A DNA stretch of 64,000 nucleotides from Mesorhizobium_L sp035547755 (GCA_035547755.1 DASZUG010000017.1:1-64000), one strand, 5' to 3'; shown: positions 42,333-51,068, numbered from the stretch's first letter. The notes: generated by a model from the sequence alone, not told the origin. Program-made: numbers and translations.

Positions 42333-43408
42333 TATCTTTTCACTTCCACGAATGCGTTGCCGTCATAGCGGAAAAGCCGATAAGGATTTTGCGCCAGATC
42401 GCCCTTGTTATCGAAGCGGACCGGGCCGATGGCCGTCCGGAATGTCTCGTTTGAGAGGATGTCGGCCACCGGTTTTTTCTTATCATTTGCCTGCAATGCA
42501 GCGGAGGCGGCCACCTGAAGCGCGGCATAGCCGGGCAGGACATAGCCCTCGGGCGCGATTTCGGCCTTTTCCAACTGCTCCACCACGGCGGGATCGACGG
42601 GCGTCGTCCAGTCCGGCGGCGCGATCATCAGCGTCCCGGCGGCGAGCGGCACGTCGCCGGCGGAGGCGCGCAAGGCTTCTCCGCCCGCGATCTCGAGCTT
42701 GAGATGGATCTTCGCGGCATCGCGGGCGATGATGGCAACATCGTCGCGGGCGCCGCCGACGAAGACGTGATTGACGCCGGCGCGCCGCAGCCGGAACACA
42801 AGGCCGACCTGGTTGTCCATGCCCGGACGGTAGGTGTCGACGAAAGCCGGCTTCATTCCCCTTTGCTCGGCGTCGGCGCGGAAAGCGTCCGCAAGTCCGC
42901 GGCCATAGACCGTACCGTCATCGACAATCGCGAAAAGCACGTTGCGCCAGTGGTCGGTCAGGATCGACCCGATGGCCGCGCCTTCGCCGTCATTGCGCGG
43001 GGCGAGGCGAAAGATCGGCCAGCCCGTCTTTTTTCGGTTATCGGTGAGACTGTCTGTGCGCACACCGGGCGTGATCGCCGCTATGCCGGCTTTCTTCAGG
43101 ATCGGCAGAGCCGCATCGATGGCATCGTTGCACAGAAAGCCGACAACCATATTGACGTGACTTTGAACGAATTCATTGGCCGCGGCGGCGCCCCCTTCAG
43201 CGGAACACCGGTCGTCCTGGGTATCGAGCGTGACCGTCCCGCCCGGAAAATTGGCGGCTGCCGTTTCGGCGCCTTGCCGCATCTGCTCGCCCAGAAGAGC
43301 AAAACTGCCGCTGAGCGGCGCGGCCACGCCGACCGTCACGTCCGCCGCACTGGCTTGGCGGATTGCCGCCAGGCCGGAAAGTGCCAGAAGAGCTATCGCC
43401 AGACGCAT
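42332..43408 (-). CDS. ABC transporter substrate-binding protein, amino-acid/amide type
   Basis: 358 residues from ATG 43408. Signal peptide MRLAIALLALSGLAAI to QASA. The mature part is a periplasmic type-I binding fold: VGVAAPLSGSFALLGEQMRQ, VGFLCNDAIDAALPILKKAG, GYVLPGYAALQVAASAAL. Resembles LivJ/HAAT-family proteins. No permease or ATPase genes are adjacent; instead it is coupled to a P1 peptidase. Confidence 0.9.
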   Translation of the reverse strand: MRLAIALLALSGLAAIRQASAADVTVGVAAPLSGSFALLGEQMRQGAETAAANFPGGTVTLDTQDDRCSAEGGAAAANEFVQSHVNMVVGFLCNDAIDAALPILKKAGIAAITPGVRTDSLTDNRKKTGWPIFRLAPRNDGEGAAIGSILTDHWRNVLFAIVDDGTVYGRGLADAFRADAEQRGMKPAFVDTYRPGMDNQVGLVFRLRRAGVNHVFVGGARDDVAIIARDAAKIHLKLEIAGGEALRASAGDVPLAAGTLMIAPPDWTTPVDPAVVEQLEKAEIAPEGYVLPGYAALQVAASAALQANDKKKPVADILSNETFRTAIGPVRFDNKGDLAQNPYRLFRYDGNAFVEVKR

Positions 43409-43517
43409 CGGAAAATTTTTGCCTACCACGCGGTTCGGACGGTCGCGAGAACCGAAAAATGCTGTAGATGCTGTTGCCGTACGGCGCAACTCGCGCGCAT
43501 GCCGAAGCCGGCACTGT

Positions 43518-43545
43518 TTGTGCGTTAACCTATTGCTCCTATATA
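43518..43545 (+). promoter_or_regulatory. Candidate promoter of the flavin reductase-cox operon
   Basis: TTGTGC at 43518-43523 and TATATA at 43540-43545 are 16 bases apart, 26 bases before the GTG of the first gene. It is the best sigma-70-like match in the 162-base divergent gap. Computed by eye only. Confidence 0.45.
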
Positions 43546-43570
43546 GCGGTTGAGAATTTTGGAACCTGCA

Positions 43571-44065
43571 GTGCTCAAGAAATTCGAGATACAACCGCAG
43601 CTTTACCGCGACGCGATGGCGAATTTCGCCGGCCATGTCCATGTGGTGACGACGGACGGCCCGGCGGGAAGGCGCGGTGCAACGATCATCGCCGCCTGCT
43701 CGGTGTCGGACGATCCGCCGACCGTGCTCGTCTGTCTTATGCGCGCCAATCCGGCGAACGAGATTTTTGTCGGGAACGGCGTCTTCGCCCTCAATACGCT
43801 TGGCGAGCAGCATCAGGACCTTGCCAACGCCTTTAGTGGGCTGGGCAAGCTCGATCAGGACGAGCGGTTCGCCCACGGAAGATGGGATACGCTATCGACC
43901 GGCTCGCCGACCCTGACCGATGCGCTTTCGGTCTTCGATTGCGTCATCACGGATACCAAGGACATCGCCACCCATCGCGTGCTTTTCGGGAAGGTGACAG
44001 GCCTGCGCCTCGGCGATAAGGTCCGTCCGCTCATCTATCACGGCCGCAATTATCATCGCTTGTGA
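43571..44065 (+). CDS. Flavin reductase-family protein
   Basis: 164 residues from GTG 43571 (GGAACC upstream); TTG at 43550 would add seven. FMN-binding split-barrel: YRDAMANFAGHVHVVTTDGP, ATIIAACSVSDDPPTVLVCL, and ANEIFVGNGVFALNTL; ends IYHGRNYHRL. Reduces flavins with NAD(P)H, often for a partner monooxygenase. First gene of the maturation operon; its stop overlaps an alternative GTG of the next gene. Confidence 0.88.
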   Translation: MLKKFEIQPQLYRDAMANFAGHVHVVTTDGPAGRRGATIIAACSVSDDPPTVLVCLMRANPANEIFVGNGVFALNTLGEQHQDLANAFSGLGKLDQDERFAHGRWDTLSTGSPTLTDALSVFDCVITDTKDIATHRVLFGKVTGLRLGDKVRPLIYHGRNYHRL

Positions 44066-44088
44066 CCGGTATTCCGTTCGGAGACTGG

Positions 44089-45018
44089 ATGCCCAAGGTA
44101 AACTCAAAGCCCCTGCCTGAAACCATCGACGAGACTTTGGCGCTTCTCGAGGGCCAGGATTATGTCGCGGACAGGGCGCTTGCGACCGTTCTCTTCCTCG
44201 GCCTGCGGATGAAGCGCCCGCTCTTCCTCGAAGGTGAGGCGGGCGTCGGCAAGACCGAGATCGCCAAGGTTCTCGCTTCCGCGCTCGGCCGGCGGTTGAT
44301 CCGCCTGCAATGCTATGAAGGCCTCGACATTTCCTCGGCCGTCTATGAATGGAACTACGCGGCGCAGATGATCGAGATCCGCATCGGCGAAGCAACGGGC
44401 GGCGTCGATCGCTCGGCCATGGAAAAGAACGTCTTTTCGGAAAAATATCTCATCCGCCGCCCGGTTCTCGATGCGCTCGGCGGGCAAAAGGGCGCGGCTC
44501 CGGTCTTCCTCATCGACGAACTCGACCGTACGGACGAGGCGTTCGAGGCTTTTCTGCTGGAAATCCTCTCCGACTATCAGGTGACGGTGCCGGAGCTTGG
44601 CACGATCAGGGCCGAGGAACCGCCGATCGTCATCATCACAACGAACCGGACGCGCGAAATCCATGACGCGCTGAAACGGCGCTGCCTTTATCATTGGGTG
44701 GATTATCCAAACGCGGAGCGCGAACTGGAGATCGTGCGGCGCAAGGTGCCGAACGCCAATGAGCGGCTCTCGGCGGAAATCGTGCACTTCATCCAGAAGC
44801 TGCGCCAGATCGATCTCTTCAAGGCGCCGGGCGTTGCCGAGACGATCGACTGGGCGGGCGCGCTGACGGAACTCGACAAGCTCGCACTCGATCCCGAAAC
44901 CATCTCCGACACGATCGGCGTCCTGCTCAAATATCAGGACGACATCGCCAGGATAGAAGGGGGCGAAGGCCGCCGCATTCTCAGCGAGGTCAAGGCGGAG
45001 CTGGCGGCGGCGGAGTAG
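44089..45018 (+). CDS. MoxR/CoxD-type AAA+ ATPase
   Basis: 309 residues from ATG 44089 with GGAG 5 bases upstream; a GTG at 44062 overlapping the previous stop is an alternative. Walker A GEAGVGKT (49-56), Walker B VFLIDELDRTDE, sensor TTNRTREIHDALKRR. CoxD-like ATPases work with CoxE in inserting the sulfurated CuMo cluster or maturing other molybdo-hydroxylases. No structural coxL/M/S genes are in the window. Confidence 0.88.
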   Translation: MPKVNSKPLPETIDETLALLEGQDYVADRALATVLFLGLRMKRPLFLEGEAGVGKTEIAKVLASALGRRLIRLQCYEGLDISSAVYEWNYAAQMIEIRIGEATGGVDRSAMEKNVFSEKYLIRRPVLDALGGQKGAAPVFLIDELDRTDEAFEAFLLEILSDYQVTVPELGTIRAEEPPIVIITTNRTREIHDALKRRCLYHWVDYPNAERELEIVRRKVPNANERLSAEIVHFIQKLRQIDLFKAPGVAETIDWAGALTELDKLALDPETISDTIGVLLKYQDDIARIEGGEGRRILSEVKAELAAAE

Positions 45019-45032
45019 CGGGGGGCACCAGA

Positions 45033-46282
45033 ATGACCATCCCCACTGCCGAACCCGACGGCCGGCTTGCCGACAATATCGTCCATTTCGCGCGCACGCT
45101 CAGGAAGGCGGGCATGCGGGTCGGGCCGGCGTCCGTCGTCGACGCCATTGATGCGGTGCTGACATCCGGCATTGGTAGTCGGGACGATTTTTACTGGACG
45201 CTCCATTCCGTTCTCGTGACGCGGCATGAGGACCATGCCGTCTTCGATGAGGCGTTCCGGCTTTTCTGGCGTTCGCGCGAGCTGATCGAGAAGATGCTCG
45301 CGCTCTTTTCGCCGGTGGTCATGGATGCGCGCGAGCGGCAAAAGCCGCGCGCCGCCGAATCGCGTGTCAGCGATGCGATGATGGAGGGACGAGAGAACCA
45401 GCGCAGGCGGGAGGAGGAGGCCGAGATCGAAATCGACGCGCGCTTCACCTTTTCCGGCAACGAGGTGCTGCGGCAAAAGGATTTCGCGCAGATGACTGCC
45501 CGGGAACTGGCCGAAGCGCGCCGCGCAATTGCGGAATTGAAGCTTCCCGTCGATCTCGTGCGCACCCGCCGCTTCAAGCCCGATCCTCGTGGCCGGAAGA
45601 TCGACCAGCGCGCCATGATGCGCTCCGCGCTCAGGACCGGCGGGGACCTCATCCTGCCGCGCTTCCGTTCGACGCGTATGGTCCATCCGCCGCTGGTGGT
45701 GCTTGCCGATATTTCAGGCTCGATGAGCCAATACACGCGCATCTTTCTGCATTTCATGCACGCGCTGGCGGAAAAGCGCCATAACGTCCACACCTTCGTC
45801 TTCGGCACGCGGTTGACCAATCTGACGCGGCAGATGCGGCATCGCGACCCGGACGAGGCGCTGGCGCAATCCTCGTCGGTCGTCAAGGACTGGTCGGGCG
45901 GCACGCGCATTGGCGAGGCGATCGGCGAATTCAATCGCCTCTGGTCGCGCCGCGTGCTGGGGCAGGGGGCCGTCGTTCTCCTCATTACCGATGGGCTGGA
46001 GCGGGATGATATTTCAAGCCTCGGGCGCGAAATGGAACGGCTGCACAAATCCTGCCGCAAGCTGATCTGGCTGAACCCGCCCTGCGCTTCGATGGCTTCG
46101 AGGCGAAGGCGCGCGGCGTCAGGGCGATGCTGCCTCATGTGGACGAGTTCCGGCCGGTTCATACGCTGGAGGCGCTTTCCGATCTGTGCGTCTCGCTCTC
46201 AGGCGATGCGCGACGAAGTGACGATCCGAAATTGTGGATGAAAACTGGCGACTTTCGCGCCGAACGACCATATGCTTCTTAG
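45033..46282 (+). pseudogene. CoxE-like VWA protein, frameshifted near the C-terminus
   Basis: The frame from 45033 encodes residues 1-349 with a VWA domain whose MIDAS is intact (DISGS at 226-230, GGTRIGEA around 290, D320 in LLITDGLERDD). After CRKLIWLNP (46079) it runs into an Arg/Ser-rich nonsense tail and stops at 46241. In the frame from 46082 the family C-terminus appears: LRFDGFEAKARGVRAMLPHV, DEFRPVHTLEALSDLCVSLS, and on to a stop at 46280-46282. One base is missing near 46080 (CCGCCCTGC where CCGCTCCTGC is expected). Could be a sequencing error or a real loss. VWA partner of the upstream MoxR ATPase. Confidence 0.8.
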
Positions 46283-46294
46283 GATTCTTGCCTT

Positions 46295-46303
46295 AAAGGA
46301 GGT
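46295..46303 (+). promoter_or_regulatory. Very strong ribosome-binding site of the first xdhC-type gene
   Basis: AAAGGAGGT matches nine bases of the anti-Shine-Dalgarno and stands 6 bases before ATG 46310. It is embedded in a perfect palindrome AAAGGA-GG-TCCTTT (46295-46308). Confidence 0.7.
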
Positions 46304-46309
46304 CCTTTC

Positions 46310-46648
46310 ATGGAAAACGTTCAAGGACTTGATGATGTCCGCGATCCGCTGATGAGCGCGGAAGGATGGATGCGTGAGGGCAAGGATGTCGCGATCGCGA
46401 CCGTCGTCGAGACATGGGGCTCGGCGCCGCGTCCCGTCGGCAGCCATCTCGTCATCGATCGTGAAGGCAATTTCGAAGGATCGGTGTCGGGCGGCTGCGT
46501 CGAGGGCGCGGTCGTCGCCGAGGCCGCCGACGTGATCGAGAGCGGCAAGCCGCGCATGCTCGATTTCGGCGTCGCCGATGAGACCGCCTGGCGGGTCGGC
46601 CTCTCCTGCGGCGGCAGGATCAGGGTTTATGTCGAAAGGCTGGGATAG
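46310..46648 (+). CDS. XdhC N-terminal domain protein
   Basis: 112 residues, the N-terminal half of XdhC/CoxI: VAIATVVETWGSAPRPVGSH, FEGSVSGGCVEGAVVAEA and GLSCGGRIRVYVERL. The cysteines in GGCVEG and LSCGG are those conserved in XdhC. The Rossmann half is a separate gene immediately downstream, a split common in Rhizobiales. Involved in Moco delivery or sulfuration for molybdo-hydroxylases. Confidence 0.88.
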   Translation: MENVQGLDDVRDPLMSAEGWMREGKDVAIATVVETWGSAPRPVGSHLVIDREGNFEGSVSGGCVEGAVVAEAADVIESGKPRMLDFGVADETAWRVGLSCGGRIRVYVERLG

Positions 46649-46669
46649 CGAAGAGGACGGCAGACTCTG

Positions 46670-47380
46670 ATGGATCCTCATCTTCTCAAGCAACTCAACG
46701 CGGAGCGGCAGGCGCGCCGTGCAGCGATGCTCATCACCGATCTCGGTGATGGACGTGACCGCCTTGTCAGGGAAGGCGACCAGATTGCTGGCGATCTCGG
46801 AGCGGCTGTCGAAAAGGCATTCCGCTCGGGCAAATCCGGTACGGTCGAGGCGGAAGGAAGGGACTTCTTCCTCAACGTCCATTTGCCACCGCCCAACCTT
46901 GTCCTGATCGGCGCCGTCCATATCAGCCAGGCTCTGGCGCCGATGGCGAAACTCGCCGGTTTCGACACGGAGATCATCGATCCGCGCACGGCCTTTGCGA
47001 CGCCGGAGCGTTTCCCCGATGTCACTCTTCATGCCGAATGGCCGGAGGAAGTGCTGAAGGGGAAGCCTTTCGATGCCTATACGGCGGTCGCTGCCTTGAC
47101 GCATGACCCGAAGATCGACGATTTCGCGCTTGCCTCTGCGCTGAAGGCGAAGGCCTTCTATATTGGCGCGCTCGGAAGCAGGAAGACCCATGCGAGGCGG
47201 GTCGAGCGGCTGACCGACGCAGGTTTGACGGACGAGCAGATCGCGCGCATCCATGCACCGATCGGGCTTTCCATCGGCGCCGCCAGCCCGGCGGAAATCG
47301 CGGTCGCGGTGCTGGCGCAAATCATCGCGGCCTTCCGTTCGCGCGGCGTCGGCGCCACGGAAATGGAGAAGGCGGCATGA
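46670..47380 (+). CDS. XdhC C-terminal (Rossmann) domain protein
   Basis: 236 residues. The N-terminal part resembles a degenerate XdhC lid, and the C-terminal XdhC Rossmann part has LVLIGAVHISQALAPMAKLA, EIIDPRTAFATPERFPD, ALTHDPKIDDFALASAL, YIGALGSRKTHARR and PIGLSIGAASPAEIAVAVLA. Pairs with the preceding gene to make a complete XdhC. Its stop overlaps the next start by 4 bases (ATGA). Confidence 0.9.
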   Translation: MDPHLLKQLNAERQARRAAMLITDLGDGRDRLVREGDQIAGDLGAAVEKAFRSGKSGTVEAEGRDFFLNVHLPPPNLVLIGAVHISQALAPMAKLAGFDTEIIDPRTAFATPERFPDVTLHAEWPEEVLKGKPFDAYTAVAALTHDPKIDDFALASALKAKAFYIGALGSRKTHARRVERLTDAGLTDEQIARIHAPIGLSIGAASPAEIAVAVLAQIIAAFRSRGVGATEMEKAA

Positions 47381-48990
47381 AATTCGGGCCTGTTCCGGTT
47401 GCCGAAGCGGAGGGAACCATTCTGGCCCACTCCCTTGCCACCGGAAAACTCCGCATGCGCAAGGCGCGGCTTCTCACCAAAGAGGACATTGCCCAACTGG
47501 CGGAGGAAGGCATCGAGGAACTCGTCGTCGCCAGGCTGGAGCCGGGCGACGTGGAGGAAAACCTCGCCGCGACGCGGATCGCGGAAGCCCTGCAATTCAG
47601 CGGCATAGAGGCTCGCCCGGCGGCGACTGGCCGGGTCAATCTCCATGCTCCGGAGGCCGGTGTCTTCACGGTCAACAAGGAATTGATCGACGCCATCAAC
47701 GGCATCGATCCGAGCGTGACGATCGCGACGCGGGCGCAACACGCGACGATCGTTCCCGACCAGATGGTCGCAACGGTGAAGATCATTCCCTTCGCGGTTC
47801 GCCAAGAAGTGCTTGACAGGGTTGTTGAGATCGCCAGAAGCGGCGAAGCCTTCGCCGCCCATCCCTTCCGGCCGCTCCGGGTCGGGGTGGTGCAGACGGT
47901 CTTGCCGACCGTGAAGGACAGCGTCCTCGACAAGACGGTCAGGATAACGGAAGCAAGGCTGGCGCGTTCCGGCAGCCATGTGGGCGCGGAAAGGCGCACG
48001 CCGCATCGGGCGGAGGACGTGGCCGACGCCATCGACGCCATTTTCGACGAAAGCGACATGGTGCTCGTTTTCGGCGCTTCGGCCATGGCCGACGAAGAGG
48101 ATGTCCTTCCCGCCGCCATCCGCCGCGCGGGCGGCGATGTGCTGCATGTCGGCATGCCGGTCGATCCCGGCAATCTCTTCATCCTCGGCGAGCGCGAGGG
48201 CAAGCCCGTCCTCGGCGCACCCGGATGCGCCCGCAGCCCCAAGGAGAACGGCTTCGACTGGGTGCTCGACCGCATCGCGGCCGGTGTGCCGGTCCATTCG
48301 GAAGATATATCGGCAATGGGCGTCGGCGGCCTTTTGATGGAAATCCCGAGCCGGCCAGAACCCCGCGAAAAACCCGTTGCCAAGGCCGCACGGCCCAAGA
48401 TCTATGCTGTGCTGCTCGCAGCAGGCCAGTCGAGCCGCATGGGAGGGCCGAACAAACTTCTCGCCGGTTTCGACGGCAAGCCTCTGGTGCGCAGAACCGC
48501 CGAGCGCGTTCTGGCAAGCGGCGTGGGGGGCCTTATCGTCGTCACCGGCCATCAGGCCGCCCGCATCCGCGAAGCGCTGGCCGGCCTCGATATTTCCTTC
48601 GCACACAATCCTGATTTCGCCGACGGCCTTTCCGGCTCGCTCAAGGCGGGAATTCAGGGCCTTGCCGGCGATGCGGCGGGCGCCATGATTGTGCTCGGCG
48701 ACATGCCGGGCGTCACCGAAGCCGATTATCGCTCCCTCCTGAAAGCCTTCGGCAATGCCGGCGGAAAGGCGATCGCGCGCGCCGTGCACCAAGGCAAGCG
48801 CGGCAACCCGGTTATTCTGCCCCGAGCGCTCTTCCCTTCTGTCGAAACGCTTGGGGGCGATGTCGGCGCGCGGCATCTCGTGGAGAGCGGGAGCGCTCCG
48901 GTCATCGATGTCGAGATCGGGGAGGGGGCGGAACTCGATGTCGATACACCTGACGCCATGGAGCGCGTGGGCGGAGTGCTGGCCGGTTGA
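47377..48990 (+). CDS. Molybdopterin-binding/MobA-like nucleotidyltransferase fusion
   Basis: 537 residues. Residues 1-340 are a MoeA/MogA-like molybdopterin-binding module (TVKDSVLDKTVRITEARLAR, SDMVLVFGASAMADEEDVLP, LGAPGCARSPKENGFDWVLD). From about 345 a MobA/MocA-type transferase begins with AVLLAAGQSSRMGGPNKLLA and has VLGDMPGVTEADY and GKRGNPVILPRALFP. This pattern suggests CTP transfer to Moco (MCD form) for molybdo-hydroxylases, as in MocA; nucleotide choice is inferred. Last gene of the operon. Confidence 0.88.
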   Translation: MKFGPVPVAEAEGTILAHSLATGKLRMRKARLLTKEDIAQLAEEGIEELVVARLEPGDVEENLAATRIAEALQFSGIEARPAATGRVNLHAPEAGVFTVNKELIDAINGIDPSVTIATRAQHATIVPDQMVATVKIIPFAVRQEVLDRVVEIARSGEAFAAHPFRPLRVGVVQTVLPTVKDSVLDKTVRITEARLARSGSHVGAERRTPHRAEDVADAIDAIFDESDMVLVFGASAMADEEDVLPAAIRRAGGDVLHVGMPVDPGNLFILGEREGKPVLGAPGCARSPKENGFDWVLDRIAAGVPVHSEDISAMGVGGLLMEIPSRPEPREKPVAKAARPKIYAVLLAAGQSSRMGGPNKLLAGFDGKPLVRRTAERVLASGVGGLIVVTGHQAARIREALAGLDISFAHNPDFADGLSGSLKAGIQGLAGDAAGAMIVLGDMPGVTEADYRSLLKAFGNAGGKAIARAVHQGKRGNPVILPRALFPSVETLGGDVGARHLVESGSAPVIDVEIGEGAELDVDTPDAMERVGGVLAG

Positions 48991-49002
48991 GACGAATTCG
49001 GA

Positions 49003-49110
49003 GTGCGTCCTTCGAGGCTCGCCCTTCGGGCTCACACCTCAGGATGAGGAAGGCCTGCGCCGGCGATCCTCATCCTGAGGTGCGAGCGAAGCGAGCCTCG
49101 AAGGAAGCGC
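49003..49110. repeat. Palindromic repeat, second copy of the 17692 element, abutting an esterase gene
   Basis: GTGCGTCCTTCGAGGCTCGC (49003) to CACCTCAGGATGAGG (49049), then the reverse complement TCCTCATCCTGAGGTGCGAG to CCTCGAAGGAAGCGC (49067-49110). The final GAAGGA provides the ribosome-binding site for the gene starting at 49116. Confidence 0.88.
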
Positions 49111-49115
49111 CCAAG

Positions 49116-50021
49116 ATGAGAGTTGAGGCTGCGCGCCGTTGGTACTGCGCGGCAATCCTTGCCTTCTTTTTGCTTGCCGGATTCGCAGGCGGCGCCCGTG
49201 CCGATCCGCTCGTCCTGAAACCCTTCAAAAACGATCTTTTCGCCTATCCGGCGCTATTGTCGGAAAGGGACGGCGGCGCCTATCGCGTCTTCGACTACCG
49301 CGAAATGCGCGACATCAACGGCCGCGATACCATCCCCGAAAAGAGGGTGCAGGAGAAATATGTCTCGCTTGGGGTGCTTCGCGTCCAGCATGACCGTTAC
49401 CTCCCTTCGGATACGGGCTGGCTGCGCTACTTCGCCGTCGGCGCGGAAAAGGACGCGAAAATCATCACGGTCTATCTGCACGGGCAGGGCGGCAGTCGCA
49501 GCCAGGGCGTCGACGATTTCACTTTCGGCGGCAATTTCAACCGCATCAAAAACCTGATGGCGGACAACGGCGGACTCTACCTGTCACCTGATTTTTCCGA
49601 TTTCGGCGCCAAGGGCGCGGCGCAGGTCGCGGCCATCATCGGGCATTATCTGAAGACCTCGCCCAATGCGGCGCTTTTCGTCGCCTGTGGCTCGATGGGC
49701 GGCCATATCTGCTGGCGGCTCGCGGACGACCCCGCAGTCGCGCCGAGATTGTCCGGGCTGCTGCTTCTCGGTTCGCTCTGGGATGAGGATTTTTTCAAGA
49801 CCCGCGCCTATCGCATGAAGGTGCCGGTCTTTTTCGCGCAGGGAAGCCACGATGTCGTCTTTCCGGTGGCGCGCCAGGAAGCCTTCTTCGAGGAAATCCG
49901 CAAACGCTCGCCCGCTTATCCGACCGAATTCGTGCGTTTTGAAACCGGCACGCACGGAACACCAATCCGCATGGTCGATTGGCGCAAGGCGCTCAACTGG
50001 ATGCTGTCCGTCAGTCGCTGA
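49116..50021 (+). CDS. Secreted alpha/beta-hydrolase-like protein
   Basis: 301 residues from ATG 49116. Signal peptide after RRW (YCAAILAFFLLAGFAG to ARA). The core has a hydrolase-like YLHGQGGSRSQGVDDFTFGG and nucleophile-elbow-like VACGSMGGHICWRLAD, then GSHDVVFPVARQEAF and a late GTHGTPIRMVDW histidine. So Ser in GSMGG, Asp in SHDVV and His in TGTHG are the likely triad. Substrate unknown. Its Shine-Dalgarno lies in the repeat upstream. Confidence 0.8.
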   Translation: MRVEAARRWYCAAILAFFLLAGFAGGARADPLVLKPFKNDLFAYPALLSERDGGAYRVFDYREMRDINGRDTIPEKRVQEKYVSLGVLRVQHDRYLPSDTGWLRYFAVGAEKDAKIITVYLHGQGGSRSQGVDDFTFGGNFNRIKNLMADNGGLYLSPDFSDFGAKGAAQVAAIIGHYLKTSPNAALFVACGSMGGHICWRLADDPAVAPRLSGLLLLGSLWDEDFFKTRAYRMKVPVFFAQGSHDVVFPVARQEAFFEEIRKRSPAYPTEFVRFETGTHGTPIRMVDWRKALNWMLSVSR

Positions 50022-50036
50022 CCGCATCGAAACTGG

Positions 50037-51068
50037 TCAGGGCGAAGCGTCGTAATTGACCACCGGCTTCATGTTCTCCTTGCCGTCGAATGTGGCATCG
50101 ACATCGTAATGGACGAGGGAGGTTTCGCCATAGCGGAAAATCCATTTCCCGCGCGTGCCGGCATCGCCCTTTGCATCCCATTTATCGAGCGAGGTGATCG
50201 CCTGGTCCTGCGTGTCGAAGTCCGATCCGGGCAATTGGCGCACCACCTTGAAACCGATCAGATAGATGCGGTCGACCTTCTTCTTGGTCCGGTCATCGTC
50301 GTAGCGGATGTCGAGTTGGGGCACGGCAAAACGGAGATTACGGATGTCTCCCTTGTCGTCCGCGAGATAATAGACGGCCGTGTCGTTGTTGGCATCCTTG
50401 GCGCAGGCGAAGCGGAAAATCGTCGCCTTGCGTTCCGGTGTCCCCGGCGGATCGGATTCGTAATTGAAGCCGATATCCCACTTTCCCGGCGTCACATCGC
50501 CTGTCTTCGCGTCGATCAGCGGGCAAGCGCCGGTATAATCCTTGAGGAAGGCCGCCTTCGCCTTCTGAAGCGTTGCGTCGGTCGGAGGCGGCGTATCACC
50601 GCATTGTTTCGGCAGCGCGGCGGAAAGATCGCCCTTGGCGGGTTGCAAATCGCCTTTCTCGATATGAAGCGGGGTGAAAGGCGTGGTCTGAATCGTCGGG
50701 TCGGCAAGCCGCAACGTATAGCATCCGGCAAAGACCTGTTTCTTTCCCGATTTGTCCATCGCCTCGATCGCGGCCGGCAAGGAGAAATAGGTGCTTCCCG
50801 CCGCGCCTTCGCTCGAGGCGGCCCCCTCCAGCAACTTCACGCTGGCGGTGTCCTCGTAGCCCTTGGCGAAGCTGTCCAGATCCTTGGCCGGCGGCTTGGA
50901 AAAATAGCTGTAGGCGCGCGAATATTCGTGCCGGTTGATAGCGTTGTAGAGCGACCGGACGACCGCCTCCGGCGTGCTGCGGTCGTCGAGATAAGGCTCT
51001 TCCGCGAGGGCTGGAACAACGCCCACGAAAAGCGCGGCTGACAGGCAGGCAAGGCGAACGACACGCAT
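50037..51068 (-). CDS. Hypothetical secreted protein (DUF1176-like)
   Basis: 343 residues with signal peptide MRVVRLACLSAALFVGVVPA (LA). N-terminal part STPEAVVRSLYNAINRHEYS RAYSY-type segment resembles nuclear-transport-factor-like modules; the C-terminal two thirds (FAGCYTLRLADPTIQ, CPLIDAKTGDVTPGKW) recall DUF1176. The assignment is tentative. Divergent from the DUF1993 gene; its end lies 15 bases from the esterase stop. Confidence 0.65.
   Translation of the reverse strand: MRVVRLACLSAALFVGVVPALAEEPYLDDRSTPEAVVRSLYNAINRHEYSRAYSYFSKPPAKDLDSFAKGYEDTASVKLLEGAASSEGAAGSTYFSLPAAIEAMDKSGKKQVFAGCYTLRLADPTIQTTPFTPLHIEKGDLQPAKGDLSAALPKQCGDTPPPTDATLQKAKAAFLKDYTGACPLIDAKTGDVTPGKWDIGFNYESDPPGTPERKATIFRFACAKDANNDTAVYYLADDKGDIRNLRFAVPQLDIRYDDDRTKKKVDRIYLIGFKVVRQLPGSDFDTQDQAITSLDKWDAKGDAGTRGKWIFRYGETSLVHYDVDATFDGKENMKPVVNYDASP

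Noticed and set aside
47158..49035. Open frame of 625 codons antisense to the XdhC and MobA-like genes
   Set aside because: Shadow of the maturation operon and runs into a dispersed repeat; no motif.
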